Below are positions 43,371 through 54,079 of a stretch of DNA of 64,000 bases, piece by piece; the stretch's first letter is position 1, and every line of letters begins with the position of its first letter. The notes below the pieces were generated by a model, which did no database searches, had not been told where the DNA came from, and saw only the letters and a program-made list of their open reading frames with translations. The stretch is from Actinomycetaceae bacterium (lineage in GTDB: Bacteria > Actinomycetota > Actinomycetes > Actinomycetales > Actinomycetaceae). Made by a program: the position numbers and the translations under genes. Location: positions 248,001-312,000 of the forward strand of contig JAQYDG010000004.1 of the NCBI GenBank assembly GCA_028724265.1, given 5' to 3'.

Positions 43371-44992
43371 TGGGCTACCTCCCCACTCATATCTGAACGC
43401 TCCGGTGCGGCACTCTGAGCCGCATTCCGATGGGGCGTGACGTCCTGGCTCGCGGCGGTGTTCTCAGCACTGCCGGCCTGAGCAATTGCTTCGGAAAGCG
43501 GAACACCAGCCATCATGAGACCAAGCACATCGGCTGGTGTGTCGGAATCCACCACGCCGACCACCGCACCGCGGTACATGACCGCAATCCGATCAGCCAA
43601 ACTGATCACTTCGTCGAGTTCGGAGGAAATCAGTACAACGGGAGTCCCATGATCCCGCTCACGAATAATCCTGCGATGAATAAACTCGATGGATCCTACA
43701 TCGACGCCACGCGTTGGTTGATCGGCAATCAGGAGCTTCAGATCCTGACTCATCTCGCGCGCCACAACCACCTTCTGCGCATTGCCACCAGAAAGCGTTG
43801 AGATAGGGTCACTGATTTTCCCCACACGGATATCGTATTCTGCTACCACATCGCGTGCATGTGACGTAATCGCCTGCGGATGCAACGCGGCACCACGTGC
43901 AAAGGGCTTTCTCCTAAACTGGTCGAGCATGAGATTCTCAGCGACAGAAAATGAGGCAATAGCGCCATCTTTCGCCCGATCTTCTGGGATAAAACCTATT
44001 CCGCTCTCCAGGTGATCGCGCACAGATGCTTTGGTGATGTCGTCCCCATCCAGCAACACACGTCCTTCATCCGGCTTTCTCAACCCAAGCAACAATTCGG
44101 AAAGCTCAGTCTGCCCATTACCCTGCACGCCAGCAATTGCCAGCACTTCACCCTGACGAACACTAAAAGAAACATGATCTACCACGTGGGTGCCGCCCGA
44201 ACCCAAGAGCGTCACGTCGTCCAGACGCAGCCCAGTGTCTCCCCGATGTGGCGGATCCTTTTCAACCTGCATCATCACCGGCCGCCCGACCATCATAGTA
44301 GCGAGCGACGCCTCCGTATCCTCCGGGCTTGCCTGACCAACCACACGACCGCGACGGATCACAGTAATATCATCGGCAACAGCACGGACTTCGCGCAGTT
44401 TATGCGTAATAAAGACGATCGAGGTTCCTGCGTCCGCGAGAGCTCGCATAATCGTCATCAACTCGTCGGTTTCTTGGGGCGTGAGGACGGCTGTGGGTTC
44501 GTCCAGAATAAGAATTTTTGCGTCCCGCGAGAGTGCTTTGACAATCTCCACGCGCTGCTGGGTTCCCACAGGGAGATCTTCAATATACGCATCGGGATCC
44601 AAATGAAAACCGAAGCGGCGCGATACTTCGTTCACCCTCGTCTTTGCCGCTGCTTCATCGAGCAAGCCAAACTTCTTTGTTGGCTCGTACCCAAGCGCAA
44701 TTGACTCAGCAACCGTGAAAACGGGAATCAGCATAAAGTGCTGATGAACCATGCCGATGCCGGCCGCGACGGCGTCACCAGGACCGGAGAATTTCACAGG
44801 TCGGCCATCCAGCAAAATCTGGCCTTCATCCGCCTGATACAGGCCATAGAGGACGTTCATCAATGTGGACTTGCCTGCGCCATTCTCCCCGAGCAGCGCG
44901 TGGATATGACCTTCCTCAACAGTGAGATCAATATGGTCATTGGCAACAAGTGAGCCAAACCGCTTGGTAATCCCCTTCAGCTGAAGCTTCAC
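43367..44992 (-). CDS. Nucleoside ABC transporter ATPase, two nucleotide-binding domains
   Basis: 541 aa. First domain: LLGENGAGKSTLMNVLYGLY (Walker A), VGTQQRVEIVKALSRDAKIL, DEPTAVLTPQE. Second domain: IAGVQGNGQTELSELLLGLR (lacks the Lys of Walker A, usual for the second domain of this family), TLSGGNAQKVVVAREMSQDL, IADQPTRGVDVGS. GTG 44992 is chosen because AAAGGGG stands 6 nt upstream; the longer frame to 45055 has no ribosome site. It energises nucleoside import with the two permeases downstream. Confidence 0.94.
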   Translation of the reverse strand: MKLQLKGITKRFGSLVANDHIDLTVEEGHIHALLGENGAGKSTLMNVLYGLYQADEGQILLDGRPVKFSGPGDAVAAGIGMVHQHFMLIPVFTVAESIALGYEPTKKFGLLDEAAAKTRVNEVSRRFGFHLDPDAYIEDLPVGTQQRVEIVKALSRDAKILILDEPTAVLTPQETDELMTIMRALADAGTSIVFITHKLREVRAVADDITVIRRGRVVGQASPEDTEASLATMMVGRPVMMQVEKDPPHRGDTGLRLDDVTLLGSGGTHVVDHVSFSVRQGEVLAIAGVQGNGQTELSELLLGLRKPDEGRVLLDGDDITKASVRDHLESGIGFIPEDRAKDGAIASFSVAENLMLDQFRRKPFARGAALHPQAITSHARDVVAEYDIRVGKISDPISTLSGGNAQKVVVAREMSQDLKLLIADQPTRGVDVGSIEFIHRRIIRERDHGTPVVLISSELDEVISLADRIAVMYRGAVVGVVDSDTPADVLGLMMAGVPLSEAIAQAGSAENTAASQDVTPHRNAAQSAAPERSDMSGEVAQ

Positions 44993-45112
44993 ACCGATCC
45001 CCTTTCCACTCAGCCTGAGGAGGCTCGGCTGCCCCTCAAGCAGACCGAGCCTCACTCCACCACGCCGAGCCTTACACTACGTCAGACCATTCTGATTGTT
45101 GCTGATGCGCTC

Positions 45113-46213
45113 TTACTTTGTGGAGCGCGGATCACCAGTGGAGGTGACCTTCAAGTCACCGGACTTGATCTGATCGGTCAGCTTTTGCAGCTCGTCCTTC
45201 AGCTCTTGTGGCACCTTGGAATCGAAATCGTGGAAAGGCGCAAGAGACACGCCGCCGTTTTGCAGCGTCCCCACATACTGTTCATTGCTGAACTTGCCGT
45301 CGATATCAGCTTTGATCGTGTCCTGAACAGAGGCACCGATTTCCTTCATCACCGAGGTGAAGACGACCGACTTGTAATCCGGATATGCCGTATACCAGTC
45401 CGAATCAACACCGACGATATATACGTCGTGCGCCGCCTGAGCAGCCTGTGCCGCACCGGCACCCACTGGGCCGGCGACCGGCATAATAATATCTGCGCCC
45501 TGGTCGATGAACTGTTGAGCTTGGGTCTTGCCCTTCTGCTGGTCATCGAAGGTATTCACAAATGCGCCCTTCTGCGTAGCCTTGTCCCAGCCCAGCAGCT
45601 GCACATTCGTTCCCTTAGCCTTGTTGTAGGCATCCACACCGTCAGCAAAACCATCCATGAAGATCCACACCGATGGAATCTGCATGCCGCCGAACGTGGC
45701 AACCTTGCCCGTCTTGGTAAAGCCAGCAGCTGCATATCCAGCAAGATAGGCGGCTTCCTGTGTAGCAAACACCAGAGGACGAGCATTGTCCAACGTAATT
45801 TGCTTGTTCGACGTGTCGGTGAACACGGAGTCAACCAATGCGAACTGCAAATCCGTGTTGGCCTTGGCCGCTGACACTGTTGCCGCATTCAGGTTGAAAC
45901 CGACACCAATAATCAACTTGCAGCCGTCATCGACCATCGACTGCGTATTTGGTCCAAAGTCAGCATCGGACTTGGACTCTGCTGTGTTGGACTGAATTCC
46001 ATACTCTTTGACGGCCTTATCCAGGCCAATCTTTGCCGATTCGTTGAACGAATGATCGTCCCAGCCGCCAGCATCCGACACCAGACACGCCTTGAAATCC
46101 GACGCCTTCTCCCCAGACGCTCCTGCTGCAGAATCGGATGACGATGACCCACCGCATGCGCTCAATAGCATGGCCGCCGCACCCATCAGTGCAGTAATTT
46201 TCGAAGCCTTCAC
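45113..46213 (-). CDS. BMP-family nucleoside-binding lipoprotein
   Basis: 366 aa. Signal and lipobox MKASKITALMGAAAMLLSACGG (Cys about 20), then a Ser/Gly linker. CLVSDAGGWDDHSFNESAKIGLDKA, FALVDSVFTDTS and EAAYLAGYAAAGFTKTGKVA are BmpA/PnrA/MED family motifs; GVDSDWYTAYPDYKSVVFTS follows. It binds purine or pyrimidine nucleosides outside the cell. GAGGAGAT precedes the start GTG 46213 by 6 nt. First gene of the operon ending with deoC. Confidence 0.95.
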   Translation of the reverse strand: MKASKITALMGAAAMLLSACGGSSSSDSAAGASGEKASDFKACLVSDAGGWDDHSFNESAKIGLDKAVKEYGIQSNTAESKSDADFGPNTQSMVDDGCKLIIGVGFNLNAATVSAAKANTDLQFALVDSVFTDTSNKQITLDNARPLVFATQEAAYLAGYAAAGFTKTGKVATFGGMQIPSVWIFMDGFADGVDAYNKAKGTNVQLLGWDKATQKGAFVNTFDDQQKGKTQAQQFIDQGADIIMPVAGPVGAGAAQAAQAAHDVYIVGVDSDWYTAYPDYKSVVFTSVMKEIGASVQDTIKADIDGKFSNEQYVGTLQNGGVSLAPFHDFDSKVPQELKDELQKLTDQIKSGDLKVTSTGDPRSTK

Positions 46214-46241
46214 GCGAAATCTCCTCAGTGATCGTTGAACG

Positions 46242-46293
46242 TTGCGCTAGCGCCCCCTCCACAAGCTCCAGCGCTAGTCGTTCCTCCATTATA
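46242..46293 (-). promoter_or_regulatory. Promoter and leader inverted repeat of the nucleoside operon
   Basis: TATAAT (46293-46288, minus strand) is the best -10 box in the window. Downstream of it CTAGCGC (46246-46252) and GCGCTAG (46271-46277) form a perfect 7-bp inverted repeat with 18-bp spacer, in the 5' leader. It could be an operator for a DeoR/nucleoside regulator or an RNA stem. Confidence 0.55.
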
Positions 46294-46350
46294 TGGGATA
46301 ACCACAGGGAAGCTGCTGCTCACGCACAGGATGGTGAAACATCGAACAGA

Positions 46351-47556
46351 CTATAGCAAATCGCTACGACCAGCACGATCCACGTCACGAATGATGTCTT
46401 TGACCTGCTGCGCGTCTTTGGTACTCACCACCAACAGCACATCGTCCATGTCCACAATGGCAGCGTCATGAATTCCAACAACAGCAATCGGCTTGTGTGA
46501 ACCGAGAACGAATGTTCCTTCTGCATTCTGGCGGAAGACTGGGGCGGCTGAATCGTCATCGTGCACCTCGCCTGGATCTGTGCGGTGTTGGTATGTGCCT
46601 GAGTCCGTGCCATGTGCTGCGGCGTACAGCGCCGTAACAGCAGCCCAATCCCCAACATCAGACCAGCCCATGGATACAGGAACTGTTTTGACCATCCCCT
46701 GCTCTGCCAAGGGTTCAGCCAGCGCAATATCGATGACGGACGGTTCGAGTGCATCCCACATGCGCCGAATATCCGGGGAGGAAAAAGCCTCCACGCCTGC
46801 TGCTCCTGGCAATGGCATCGATCGGCTCCCCCGCCCAGGTCTCGGCATGCGTTCCGATAATTGTGCGCCTAATTTTAGGGTAAGCGGATCAAGATCGGGA
46901 ACAAGATCGTGGATATGACGCAGTAAGGCATCAGCTCGCGCCACAAAAATGCCGGCATTCCACACATACTGCCCCGAAGCCATATATGCTGCCGCGCGCG
47001 CCGCATCCGGCTTTTCAACGAATGCTTGCACAGGATACGCGGAGCTCCCGGACTGATCCAGACTGAGCAATTGCCTGCGTGCATTGGCGGACAGCGCCAC
47101 TTTGATATACCCGAAGGCTGACGAGGGCCCCGTCGGCGTAATACCAATGGTGACGAGGCTGCCATCACCGGCTGCCTGCACCGCAGTCGAAACAGCCCTC
47201 ACAAATGCATCCTCATCCCTCACCACATGATCAGCGGCAAACGAGCCAATGACCGCATCGTGATCCATCGAAGCGATGAGCGCCGCACATGCAGCGAGCG
47301 GAGGCATCGTTCCGCGCGCGGATGGCTCAGCGATGACGTGAGCCTGCGGGACCTGACGCGCAACGGCAGCGACGGTTGCCGCACTCGTCATCACCCACAC
47401 CGAGTCCGCTAGTGGCTCTACACGTGCAACGGCCTGCTGCAGAAGCGATGAGCCGGATCCGAGAGGATCCAACAGATACTTTGGTCTCTCTTTCCGGGAC
47501 ATCGGCCACAGCCGTGTTCCAACGCCACCTGCCAAGATCAGCGCATAAAAACTCAT
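46351..47556 (-). CDS. Mannose-1-phosphate guanylyltransferase
   Basis: 401 aa. Makes GDP-mannose from mannose 1-phosphate and GTP for glycan and glycolipid synthesis. ALILAGGVGTRLWPMSRKERPKYLLD contains the nucleotidyltransferase signature GGxGTRLWPxSR.xxPK. FAADHVV, FGYIKVA, FVEKPD (sugar-phosphate site) and GWSDVGDWAAV follow. No C-terminal isomerase domain. TAGACT (47568-47563) ends 6 nt before ATG 47556, so it is probably leaderless. Confidence 0.92.
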   Translation of the reverse strand: MSFYALILAGGVGTRLWPMSRKERPKYLLDPLGSGSSLLQQAVARVEPLADSVWVMTSAATVAAVARQVPQAHVIAEPSARGTMPPLAACAALIASMDHDAVIGSFAADHVVRDEDAFVRAVSTAVQAAGDGSLVTIGITPTGPSSAFGYIKVALSANARRQLLSLDQSGSSAYPVQAFVEKPDAARAAAYMASGQYVWNAGIFVARADALLRHIHDLVPDLDPLTLKLGAQLSERMPRPGRGSRSMPLPGAAGVEAFSSPDIRRMWDALEPSVIDIALAEPLAEQGMVKTVPVSMGWSDVGDWAAVTALYAAAHGTDSGTYQHRTDPGEVHDDDSAAPVFRQNAEGTFVLGSHKPIAVVGIHDAAIVDMDDVLLVVSTKDAQQVKDIIRDVDRAGRSDLL

Positions 47557-47612
47557 AGATAAAGTCTAAGATGCACCCTGATGCATCCACCCTCATGCAT
47601 TCGGCTGCAGCC

Positions 47613-48581
47613 TCAGCTGCGGGAAAATTTCTGTGAGGAACCCACTGCTGCAAGCAACACTGAGAACAACAGAATTCTGGCGCCCAGATAAAGCCACACA
47701 AGCAGCGTGGCGATCGCCGCGAATGGCGCAAGGAGCTTATTGGATGCAACTGAACCAATAACGGAGGTGCCGACGATCTGCAGGAGTGCACTGAGTAAGC
47801 CGGCTGTGCCTGCTCCCCACCACAGGTCGCGCCTAGGCATACGTACACCAGCCATAAAGCGAATGAGGAAAGCTACGATCAGCGTGTTCACGCCCCAGCT
47901 GACGAGAAAAGCCCCGGTAGCGAGGACTGCACGCAGAAAACCGCCTGTCAGTCCCAGACTGCGCAAAATAACTGCGCCCACAGACGACGACACCGTTGAT
48001 ATGGCAGACGATGCCACAACTCCGAGCGCTAGCACGGCAAAACCAGCCAGAGCTCTCAGCGTTGTGGCGGCAAAGGTGCCGGCTGAATCACCTGGTTGAG
48101 TGATCGCCTCAATCGATGACGCAATGGCTTTCATCAGCGAAAGAGCGCTCCAGAGCAGCACGAAAAAAGAAATAACGGACGCGAGGGTGAAGACTGAATG
48201 AATGACCAGCGAGGAGGGATCGAGCAACCCGGGATTATCCCGGGTTGCCAGGATTCCAGGTAGAGCCGTGTTGATCGAGTCAATCACAGTTCGAAACAGT
48301 TCTGGACGGCCAGAAACCGTCACCATGGCGATCGTCATACCAATCGTCAGTGCTGCGGCAAGGGAAAAAATGCCGGTATATGCGATGCCGCCAGCCAGGA
48401 GATTGCCGCGAACAACGTTGTAATGCTTCGCCGCCCGCATCACCCGAGTGTTCATCAACCACGCGAGGGCAGCTTTGGCGCGCGCAACCGTCGATGACGA
48501 GTCCAGCTCCTGCGAAGGAGCAGACTGCCCGGCTGCGCTATCCTCAGAGGGCGTAGTGGACGAGGACTGGTGCGTGGTCAC
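47613..48581 (-). CDS. YihY/BrkB family membrane protein
   Basis: 322 aa from GTG 48581. Core: VMRAAKHYNVVRGNLLAGGIAYTGIFSLAAALTIG, then five more TM segments and the family block LAPFAAIATLLVWLYLGARILLFSV. Function unknown (once misnamed RNase BN). The reading frame is open back to 48938, but that part lies across the exonuclease III gene; starts at 48746, 48698 or 48581 are possible and only the last avoids a long overlap. Ser/Thr/Gln-rich N-terminus precedes TM1. The start is uncertain; the family call is firm. Confidence 0.85.
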   Translation of the reverse strand: MTTHQSSSTTPSEDSAAGQSAPSQELDSSSTVARAKAALAWLMNTRVMRAAKHYNVVRGNLLAGGIAYTGIFSLAAALTIGMTIAMVTVSGRPELFRTVIDSINTALPGILATRDNPGLLDPSSLVIHSVFTLASVISFFVLLWSALSLMKAIASSIEAITQPGDSAGTFAATTLRALAGFAVLALGVVASSAISTVSSSVGAVILRSLGLTGGFLRAVLATGAFLVSWGVNTLIVAFLIRFMAGVRMPRRDLWWGAGTAGLLSALLQIVGTSVIGSVASNKLLAPFAAIATLLVWLYLGARILLFSVLLAAVGSSQKFSRS

Positions 48582-49395
48582 TGAATCGTTCTGCGTAGCT
48601 CGCTGCCCGCTCGATTGCGAATTCCTGTGCTGCGTGTGCGAGCGGTACTTCCCCGACGTGTCCGCTTGCGAATTGATAGTCGATTCTCCATCCAACATTG
48701 TTGTCGAAGGCTTTTCCGCGTTGACTCCACCAGCTGTAGGGGCCATCGACCTCCCCCGCCAGATCGCGCACAACATCGTGGAAACCCAGATCGCGCACCC
48801 ACCGATCAAGATAAGCAATCTCTTCGTCGAGAACACCGGAGGCTTTGTTGTGGTTTGGTTTCCAGTTTTTGATGTCATAAGGGCTCCGTACAATATTGAA
48901 ATCGCCACCCACGATCGTGGGTGTTGCAGACTGCGCATACTCTGCCATCAGATTCTCAACGCGATCCAAGTGCGCATATTTTTCTGCCATTTTCTCTGGT
49001 TTTTTCGCATCTGCAGAATGAAGATACATACTGGTGACGCGTACCCCCACATCCGGGAGATCAACACTCAGAACTCTTCCGGTGTCACCATCTGGCTCGT
49101 CGGAGCCGATACCCCGAGAAACGTCGCCGAGTGCGAGGGAATCAGCAACGAGGACGGCGACGCCTGCCCTACCTTTGATGCGGCTGGGCTCAACGACAAC
49201 CTGATATCCGGTGCCGTGAAGAAGATTTTCGGCGATATCAGCATCCGCGCGTACCTCTTGGAGCAGGAGCACATCTGGGGCAGCATCGCTGAGCCAACCC
49301 AACATCCCCTTGCGGACTGCTGCGCGGATTCCGTTCACATTGAGCGTGGCCACAAGGAAATCTCCACCATCACTCCATCGTTTTTCCCTCGTCAT
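48544..49395 (-). CDS. xth: Exodeoxyribonuclease III
   Basis: 283 aa. AP endonuclease and 3'-5' exonuclease in base-excision repair. LVATLNVNGIRAAVRKGMLGW, DVLLLQEVRAD (metal Glu), YLHSADAK, TIVGGDFNIV (catalytic Asp/Asn), GWRIDYQFAS and FSDHAPVLVHY (catalytic His) are all present. TAGGCT (49407-49402) ends 6 nt before ATG 49395, so it is likely leaderless. Its 3' end overlaps the start of YihY. Confidence 0.95.
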   Translation of the reverse strand: MTREKRWSDGGDFLVATLNVNGIRAAVRKGMLGWLSDAAPDVLLLQEVRADADIAENLLHGTGYQVVVEPSRIKGRAGVAVLVADSLALGDVSRGIGSDEPDGDTGRVLSVDLPDVGVRVTSMYLHSADAKKPEKMAEKYAHLDRVENLMAEYAQSATPTIVGGDFNIVRSPYDIKNWKPNHNKASGVLDEEIAYLDRWVRDLGFHDVVRDLAGEVDGPYSWWSQRGKAFDNNVGWRIDYQFASGHVGEVPLAHAAQEFAIERAASYAERFSDHAPVLVHYAL

Positions 49396-49516
49396 ACCCC
49401 CAGCCTACCTGAGGCATCAGCACGGACAGGAAAACCCGTGTCACGCGCAGCGTTCACACACACTGCACACCCACCACTGCGGCACATGCACACAAAACGT
49501 CTTATACGTCAACGAA

Positions 49517-49546
49517 GCGGGCCTGCGCATGTCAGCGCAAGCCCGC
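49517..49546 (-). terminator. Hairpin after folD
   Basis: GCGGGC-C-TGCGC (49517-49528) pairs with GCGCA-A-GCCCGC (49535-49546), one internal mismatch, about 60 nt after the folD stop. On the minus strand it is followed by TTCGTTG, not a clean T-run. Confidence 0.7.
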
Positions 49547-49608
49547 ATATGTATCGCTCTGGATGTACCGCCTCCGTATATCACTGCTGCGGAATTACCT
49601 GATTCCCT

Positions 49609-50502
49609 CTATTTCTCGTTCGCTTCTGCCATATGTTCTGCAATTTCAACCACATTCACGAGCAGCATCGCACGCGTCATCGGGCCAACGCCGCCCGGAT
49701 TCGGCGTCATATACGCAGCAACATTAGCCACCTCAGGATCCACATCACCATAGATCTTAGCTTTGCCCGTTTCAGGGTTCATCTTGCGCGTCACACCCAC
49801 ATCGAATACAGCAGCGCCCGGCTTCACCATATCTGGTTTCAACAGCCCTGCAACACCCGTTGCCACAACGACGATATCTGCCCGTTTCGTATGCTCAGCC
49901 GTATCCCGAGTACCGATATGGCAGCAGTCAACAGTCGCATTCACCTCCATATTCGTCAGCAACAGACTGAGCGGACGCCCTGCAGTGGTGCCTTGCCCGA
50001 CGATACATACATTTGCACCGTCGAAATTCACACCGCCACGCCGCCCGAGTTCGAGAATTCCCCGTGGGGTACACGGCAGCGGCGTCTGGGGAAGCGTTGT
50101 ACCGGAGAGCACGAGCTGCCCGAGGTTCGCTGGGTGCAGACCATCCGCATCCTTGCGAGGATCAATCAGCCCGATCAGTTCATCTGTGGGCATGCCTTGG
50201 GGAAGAGGCAGCTGAAGAATATAGCCGGTGCATGCCGGATCCTCGTTGAGCCTGCGTATCGCATCCTTCACGTCATCTACACTGGCATCCTGTGGCAGAT
50301 CAACGCGCAGCGAGGAGATACCCACTTCTGCGCAGTCTCGGTGCTTGCCAGCTACATACACCGCCGAGGCAGGATCGTCACCCACCAGAATTGTTCCTAA
50401 ACCAGGTGTCACGCCTTTGGCCTTCAACGCTTCGACGCGCTCCTTCACTTCCGCCTTGATCGCTGCGGCGGTTGCTTTACCATCGAGTTTGACAGCACTC
50501 AC
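49609..50502 (-). CDS. folD: Methylenetetrahydrofolate dehydrogenase/cyclohydrolase
   Basis: 297 aa. Interconverts methylene-, methenyl- and formyl-THF with [32 protein letters not shown] carries the YVxxK lysine, [29 protein letters not shown] the substrate motif, and [18 protein letters not shown] the NADP loop (QGTT instead of the more usual GRSxxxG). [14 protein letters not shown] closes it. GTG 50502 overlaps the glyA stop by GTGA. It uses the methylene-THF made by GlyA. Confidence 0.96.
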   Translation of the reverse strand: MSAVKLDGKATAAAIKAEVKERVEALKAKGVTPGLGTILVGDDPASAVYVAGKHRDCAEVGISSLRVDLPQDASVDDVKDAIRRLNEDPACTGYILQLPLPQGMPTDELIGLIDPRKDADGLHPANLGQLVLSGTTLPQTPLPCTPRGILELGRRGGVNFDGANVCIVGQGTTAGRPLSLLLTNMEVNATVDCCHIGTRDTAEHTKRADIVVVATGVAGLLKPDMVKPGAAVFDVGVTRKMNPETGKAKIYGDVDPEVANVAAYMTPNPGGVGPMTRAMLLVNVVEIAEHMAEANEK

Positions 50503-51827
50503 CTCATTACTCCTTCCACTTCGCTTTCGCTCAGTTCCTTTTTTCCTGTTTGATCAAGTGTGGTATACATCGGGAAATTATCAGCTAGGGTCTTCACGCG
50601 AGCGCGGAGCTGATCGACTGACGCCTTGCCCGTCAGCGCCAAAGCAATCACATCGGCCACCTCTTCGAATTCAGCGGCACCAAAACCGCGCGTAGCCAAT
50701 GCTGGGGTGCCGATGCGCAGACCGGACGTCACTGTTCTCGGGCGCGGATCCCACGGCACAGCATTCCTATTGACGGTAATACCGACATCGTGCAGAAGAT
50801 CCTCGGCCTGTTGGCCATCGAGCGTGGATTCCCGCAAGTCAACGAGAACAAGGTGGACGTCAGTACCGCCGGTGACGACAGAAATACCAGCATCCCGCAC
50901 GTCCTGATGCATCAAGCGCTCAGCCAGAATCTTGGCGCCCTCTAGGACGCGCTCTTGGCGCTCTTTGAATTCAGGACTACCCGCAATTTTGAGTGCAACC
51001 GCCTTTGCAGCGATGACATGCTCTAATGGCCCACCCTGCAGGCCAGGAAACACGGCGGAATTGAGTTTTTTCCCATATGCTTCGCCGTCGCGGGAGAGGA
51101 TCATGCCGGAACGCGGACCCGCCAACGTCTTATGTATCGTCGAGGTCACCACATCGGAATACGGGACAGGGTTGGGATGCAGACCTGCCGCAACAAGACC
51201 CGCAAAATGAGCCATATCGGTCCACAGGTACGCGCCGACCTCGTCAGCGATCTGACGGAATGCGGCAAAATCGAGCTGACGCGGATAGGCACTCCAGCCC
51301 GCAATAATGACTTTCGGATGTGTGTGAAGCGCACGCTGACGCACGATATCCATATCGACCTCGTAGGTACGAGGGTTGAGCTCGTAGGACTCAGCATGGT
51401 AGATCTTTCCTGAAAAGTTCACCTTCATGCCATGCGTCAAGTGTCCGCCGTGGGCTAGTTCCAAGCCCAATACGGTATCACCTGGTTTCATGAACGTCAT
51501 ATACACAGCCTGATTCGCCGGTGCTCCTGCATGCGGTTGAACGTTGGCATAGTCGGCGCCAAACAACGCCTTTGCCCTCTCAATTGCCAGTTGTTCTACC
51601 TGATCGACAAATTCACAGCCGCCGTAATAGCGCTTACCTGGGTATCCTTCCGCGTATTTGTTCGTGAGCACGGATCCCTGACACTGCAACACCGCCCTCG
51701 GAACGAAGTTTTCACTTGCAATCATTTCGAGATAGGTACGCTGGCGATCCAGCTCCTGATCCAGCAGATCGGCAATCTGAGGATCGACGCTCGCAAGGGG
51801 TCGTGTCAATAGTGGGTTTTCTGCCAT
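50499..51827 (-). CDS. glyA: Serine hydroxymethyltransferase
   Basis: 442 aa. Converts serine and THF to glycine and methylene-THF; PLP enzyme. [88 protein letters not shown] (PLP Lys in STIHKTL). ATG 51827 is set by GGAG 6 nt upstream; the frame to 51884 has no ribosome site and would include a 6-bp hairpin directly before it. Confidence 0.97.
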   Translation of the reverse strand: MAENPLLTRPLASVDPQIADLLDQELDRQRTYLEMIASENFVPRAVLQCQGSVLTNKYAEGYPGKRYYGGCEFVDQVEQLAIERAKALFGADYANVQPHAGAPANQAVYMTFMKPGDTVLGLELAHGGHLTHGMKVNFSGKIYHAESYELNPRTYEVDMDIVRQRALHTHPKVIIAGWSAYPRQLDFAAFRQIADEVGAYLWTDMAHFAGLVAAGLHPNPVPYSDVVTSTIHKTLAGPRSGMILSRDGEAYGKKLNSAVFPGLQGGPLEHVIAAKAVALKIAGSPEFKERQERVLEGAKILAERLMHQDVRDAGISVVTGGTDVHLVLVDLRESTLDGQQAEDLLHDVGITVNRNAVPWDPRPRTVTSGLRIGTPALATRGFGAAEFEEVADVIALALTGKASVDQLRARVKTLADNFPMYTTLDQTGKKELSESEVEGVMR

Positions 51828-52185
51828 TCGTTTTCTCCTCACAACCACGGTGTTGTGGCTCGATACGTAAAGCCAGGATTCCAACTCTGGTTATTCTGCC
51901 TTTACACTGGTCTCACTTCGATACTATTCGATGCTGGGGTGCTGATATGCCCACATACATGCGTGACGCGTTCTGAGTGTGGACGACGTGTACTTCCTCC
52001 GCTTCCTCCTCTTCTAGTATCTTTCTATTTTCTGTTCTTCTATTCCCCTGTTATTCGCCTATTTCTATTCCTCTGTTTCTGGCCGGCACATGAACTCTCT
52101 TTCTGGCCAGCACATGAACCGAGCAGCCGCACGCACCCCGTTGTTACGGCGTGCTCGATCCACATGCACCCCATCCGCTCATACA
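51828..52185. other. Intergenic region pgi-glyA with leader hairpins and repeats
   Basis: 358 bp. Next to glyA: hairpin CACAAC...GTTGTG ending just before the ribosome site (about 51843-51860), and a second pairing GTAAAG with CTTTAC (about 51878-51916). At 52076-52095 and 52100-52119, TTTCTGGCC[G/A]GCACATGAAC occurs twice. 51995-52080 is almost pure pyrimidine on the plus strand. No gene seen. Confidence 0.55.
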
Positions 52186-53865
52186 CTAACGCCCAGAATC
52201 CTGGTGATCTGACCGATCCTTGTGCTCAAGATAGTAGTGAATAAGTGACGCTGTTGACGAATCCTGCGCAGCAATCACTGCCTCGTCGCCAGCAAGGGCT
52301 GGAGCCAAGTCGAGCGCAAGCTGCTTCCCCAGCTCGACACCCCACTGATCGAAGGAGTTAATTCCCCACACCGCGCCTTGCGTGAACACGATATGTTCAT
52401 AGAGGGCGATCAGCTGCCCTAACACGCTCGGAGTCAGTTCTGGAGCCATAATCGAGGCTGTGGGCTTATTGCCAGGGAAAACACGTGCAGGCACGATATC
52501 TTCCGGCGTCCCCTCCGCTCGCACCTGGTCGGCACTCTTACCGAAAGCTAAGGCTTGCGTCTGAGCAAAAAAGTTCCCCATGAACACATCGTGCTGACGA
52601 GCCTCGCCATCGCGTATGTCCCACGCGGGTTTCACAAAGCCGATAAAATCAGCGGGTATTAGCGCCGTCCCTTGATGAATCAGTTGATAAAAGGCATGCT
52701 GGCCATTCGTTCCAGGTTCGCCCCAAAATATTTCACCGGTCGTGGTCGTGACAGGAGACGAATCGTACCGGACTCGTTTTCCGTTGGACTCCATCGTCAA
52801 CTGCTGCAGATATGCCGGGAAACGATGCAAGTACTGCGAATACGGCAGCACCGCATGCGTTTGAGCTCCCAGAAAGTTGGAATACCACACATTGAGCAAA
52901 CCCATCAGCAGCGGCACATTGTGCTGGGCATCCGCAGTGCGAAAATGCTGGTCGATCGTATGGAATCCGGAAAGGAATTCCTCAAACACCTGCCGACCGA
53001 ACACAATCGCAAGCACCGTACCAACAGCGGAGTCCACAGAATATCGGCCACCCACCCAATTCCAGAAACCAAAGGCATTCTGGGGATCAATCCCGAATTC
53101 CTCGACTTTTTCCAGATTTGTTGAGACCGCAATAAAATGCTTTTTCGTCGCCTGCGAGGTGTCAATACCCCTGTGCGCAAGCTCCTCAAGCAGCCAACGA
53201 CGGCACGCACGGGCATTCGTCATCGTTTCTACCGTCGTAAACGTCTTCGACGCCACGATGAACAACACGGTCTCCGGATCCACATCCTTGAGAGTTTCAG
53301 AGATATCAGTGGGATCCACATTGGAGATAAAACGAGCTTCCATTCCTGGACGTACATATCGCTTCAAGGCTTCGTACACCATCACCGGTCCGAGATCAGA
53401 TCCGCCGATGCCAATATTGATAACAGTGGTCAGAGGTTTACCTGTGACGCCCGTCCACGAACCGTCAGCAACGGACTGAGCGAAAGCATAGATTCGTTCA
53501 AGCACCTCGTGGACATCAGCAGCGACGTCAACACCGTCTACAGTCAAGCTCTCACCCCGAGGCAACCGCAAGGCGGTATGAAGCACCGCTCGATCCTCAC
53601 TGACATTGATGTGTTCACCTGTGAACATCGCTTCACGCCGCTCAGCCACGTGCGTCTGCTCCGCCAGCTCAATCAGTGCGGCCAGAATATCGTCGTCAAT
53701 CAGTTCTTTCGACAGATCCACAAGCAGATCACCGGCGTTGAACGTGTAACGCTGAGCTCGTTGAGGATCGGCAGCAAAGGCCTGTGCCAAATCAACCTGA
53801 GAATTCTGTGCCAGAGCTTTCAATTTCGCCCATGCCGGAGTCTGCGTTGCGTCAACAGGTTCCAT
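52186..53865 (-). CDS. pgi: Glucose-6-phosphate isomerase
   Basis: 559 aa. Glucose 6-phosphate to fructose 6-phosphate. [36 protein letters not shown] (sugar-phosphate SxTxT site), [13 protein letters not shown], the catalytic Glu region and [25 protein letters not shown], then the C-terminal [15 protein letters not shown] with the catalytic Lys. ATG 53865 with AGAAGGTGAGCA upstream. Divergent from phosphofructokinase, so two consecutive glycolytic steps share an intergenic region. Confidence 0.97.
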   Translation of the reverse strand: MEPVDATQTPAWAKLKALAQNSQVDLAQAFAADPQRAQRYTFNAGDLLVDLSKELIDDDILAALIELAEQTHVAERREAMFTGEHINVSEDRAVLHTALRLPRGESLTVDGVDVAADVHEVLERIYAFAQSVADGSWTGVTGKPLTTVINIGIGGSDLGPVMVYEALKRYVRPGMEARFISNVDPTDISETLKDVDPETVLFIVASKTFTTVETMTNARACRRWLLEELAHRGIDTSQATKKHFIAVSTNLEKVEEFGIDPQNAFGFWNWVGGRYSVDSAVGTVLAIVFGRQVFEEFLSGFHTIDQHFRTADAQHNVPLLMGLLNVWYSNFLGAQTHAVLPYSQYLHRFPAYLQQLTMESNGKRVRYDSSPVTTTTGEIFWGEPGTNGQHAFYQLIHQGTALIPADFIGFVKPAWDIRDGEARQHDVFMGNFFAQTQALAFGKSADQVRAEGTPEDIVPARVFPGNKPTASIMAPELTPSVLGQLIALYEHIVFTQGAVWGINSFDQWGVELGKQLALDLAPALAGDEAVIAAQDSSTASLIHYYLEHKDRSDHQDSGR

Positions 53866-54079
53866 TGCTCACCTTCTATCGAATCGCGTGATCGGGATAC
53901 GTGGTCGCCCTCCGAGCGTGCATGCCGAGCTCGAAACACGAGTATCCCTGAACCATTGTATGCTCTATACCACATCAATGGAGCCCCTCTACTGCACGAC
54001 CCGCATTCGACTCGGACTGCGCCGCAGTGGCAGCCGCCACATGGTAGCACGCGTTGTCGTATCAAGGCAGAATAAGAAC

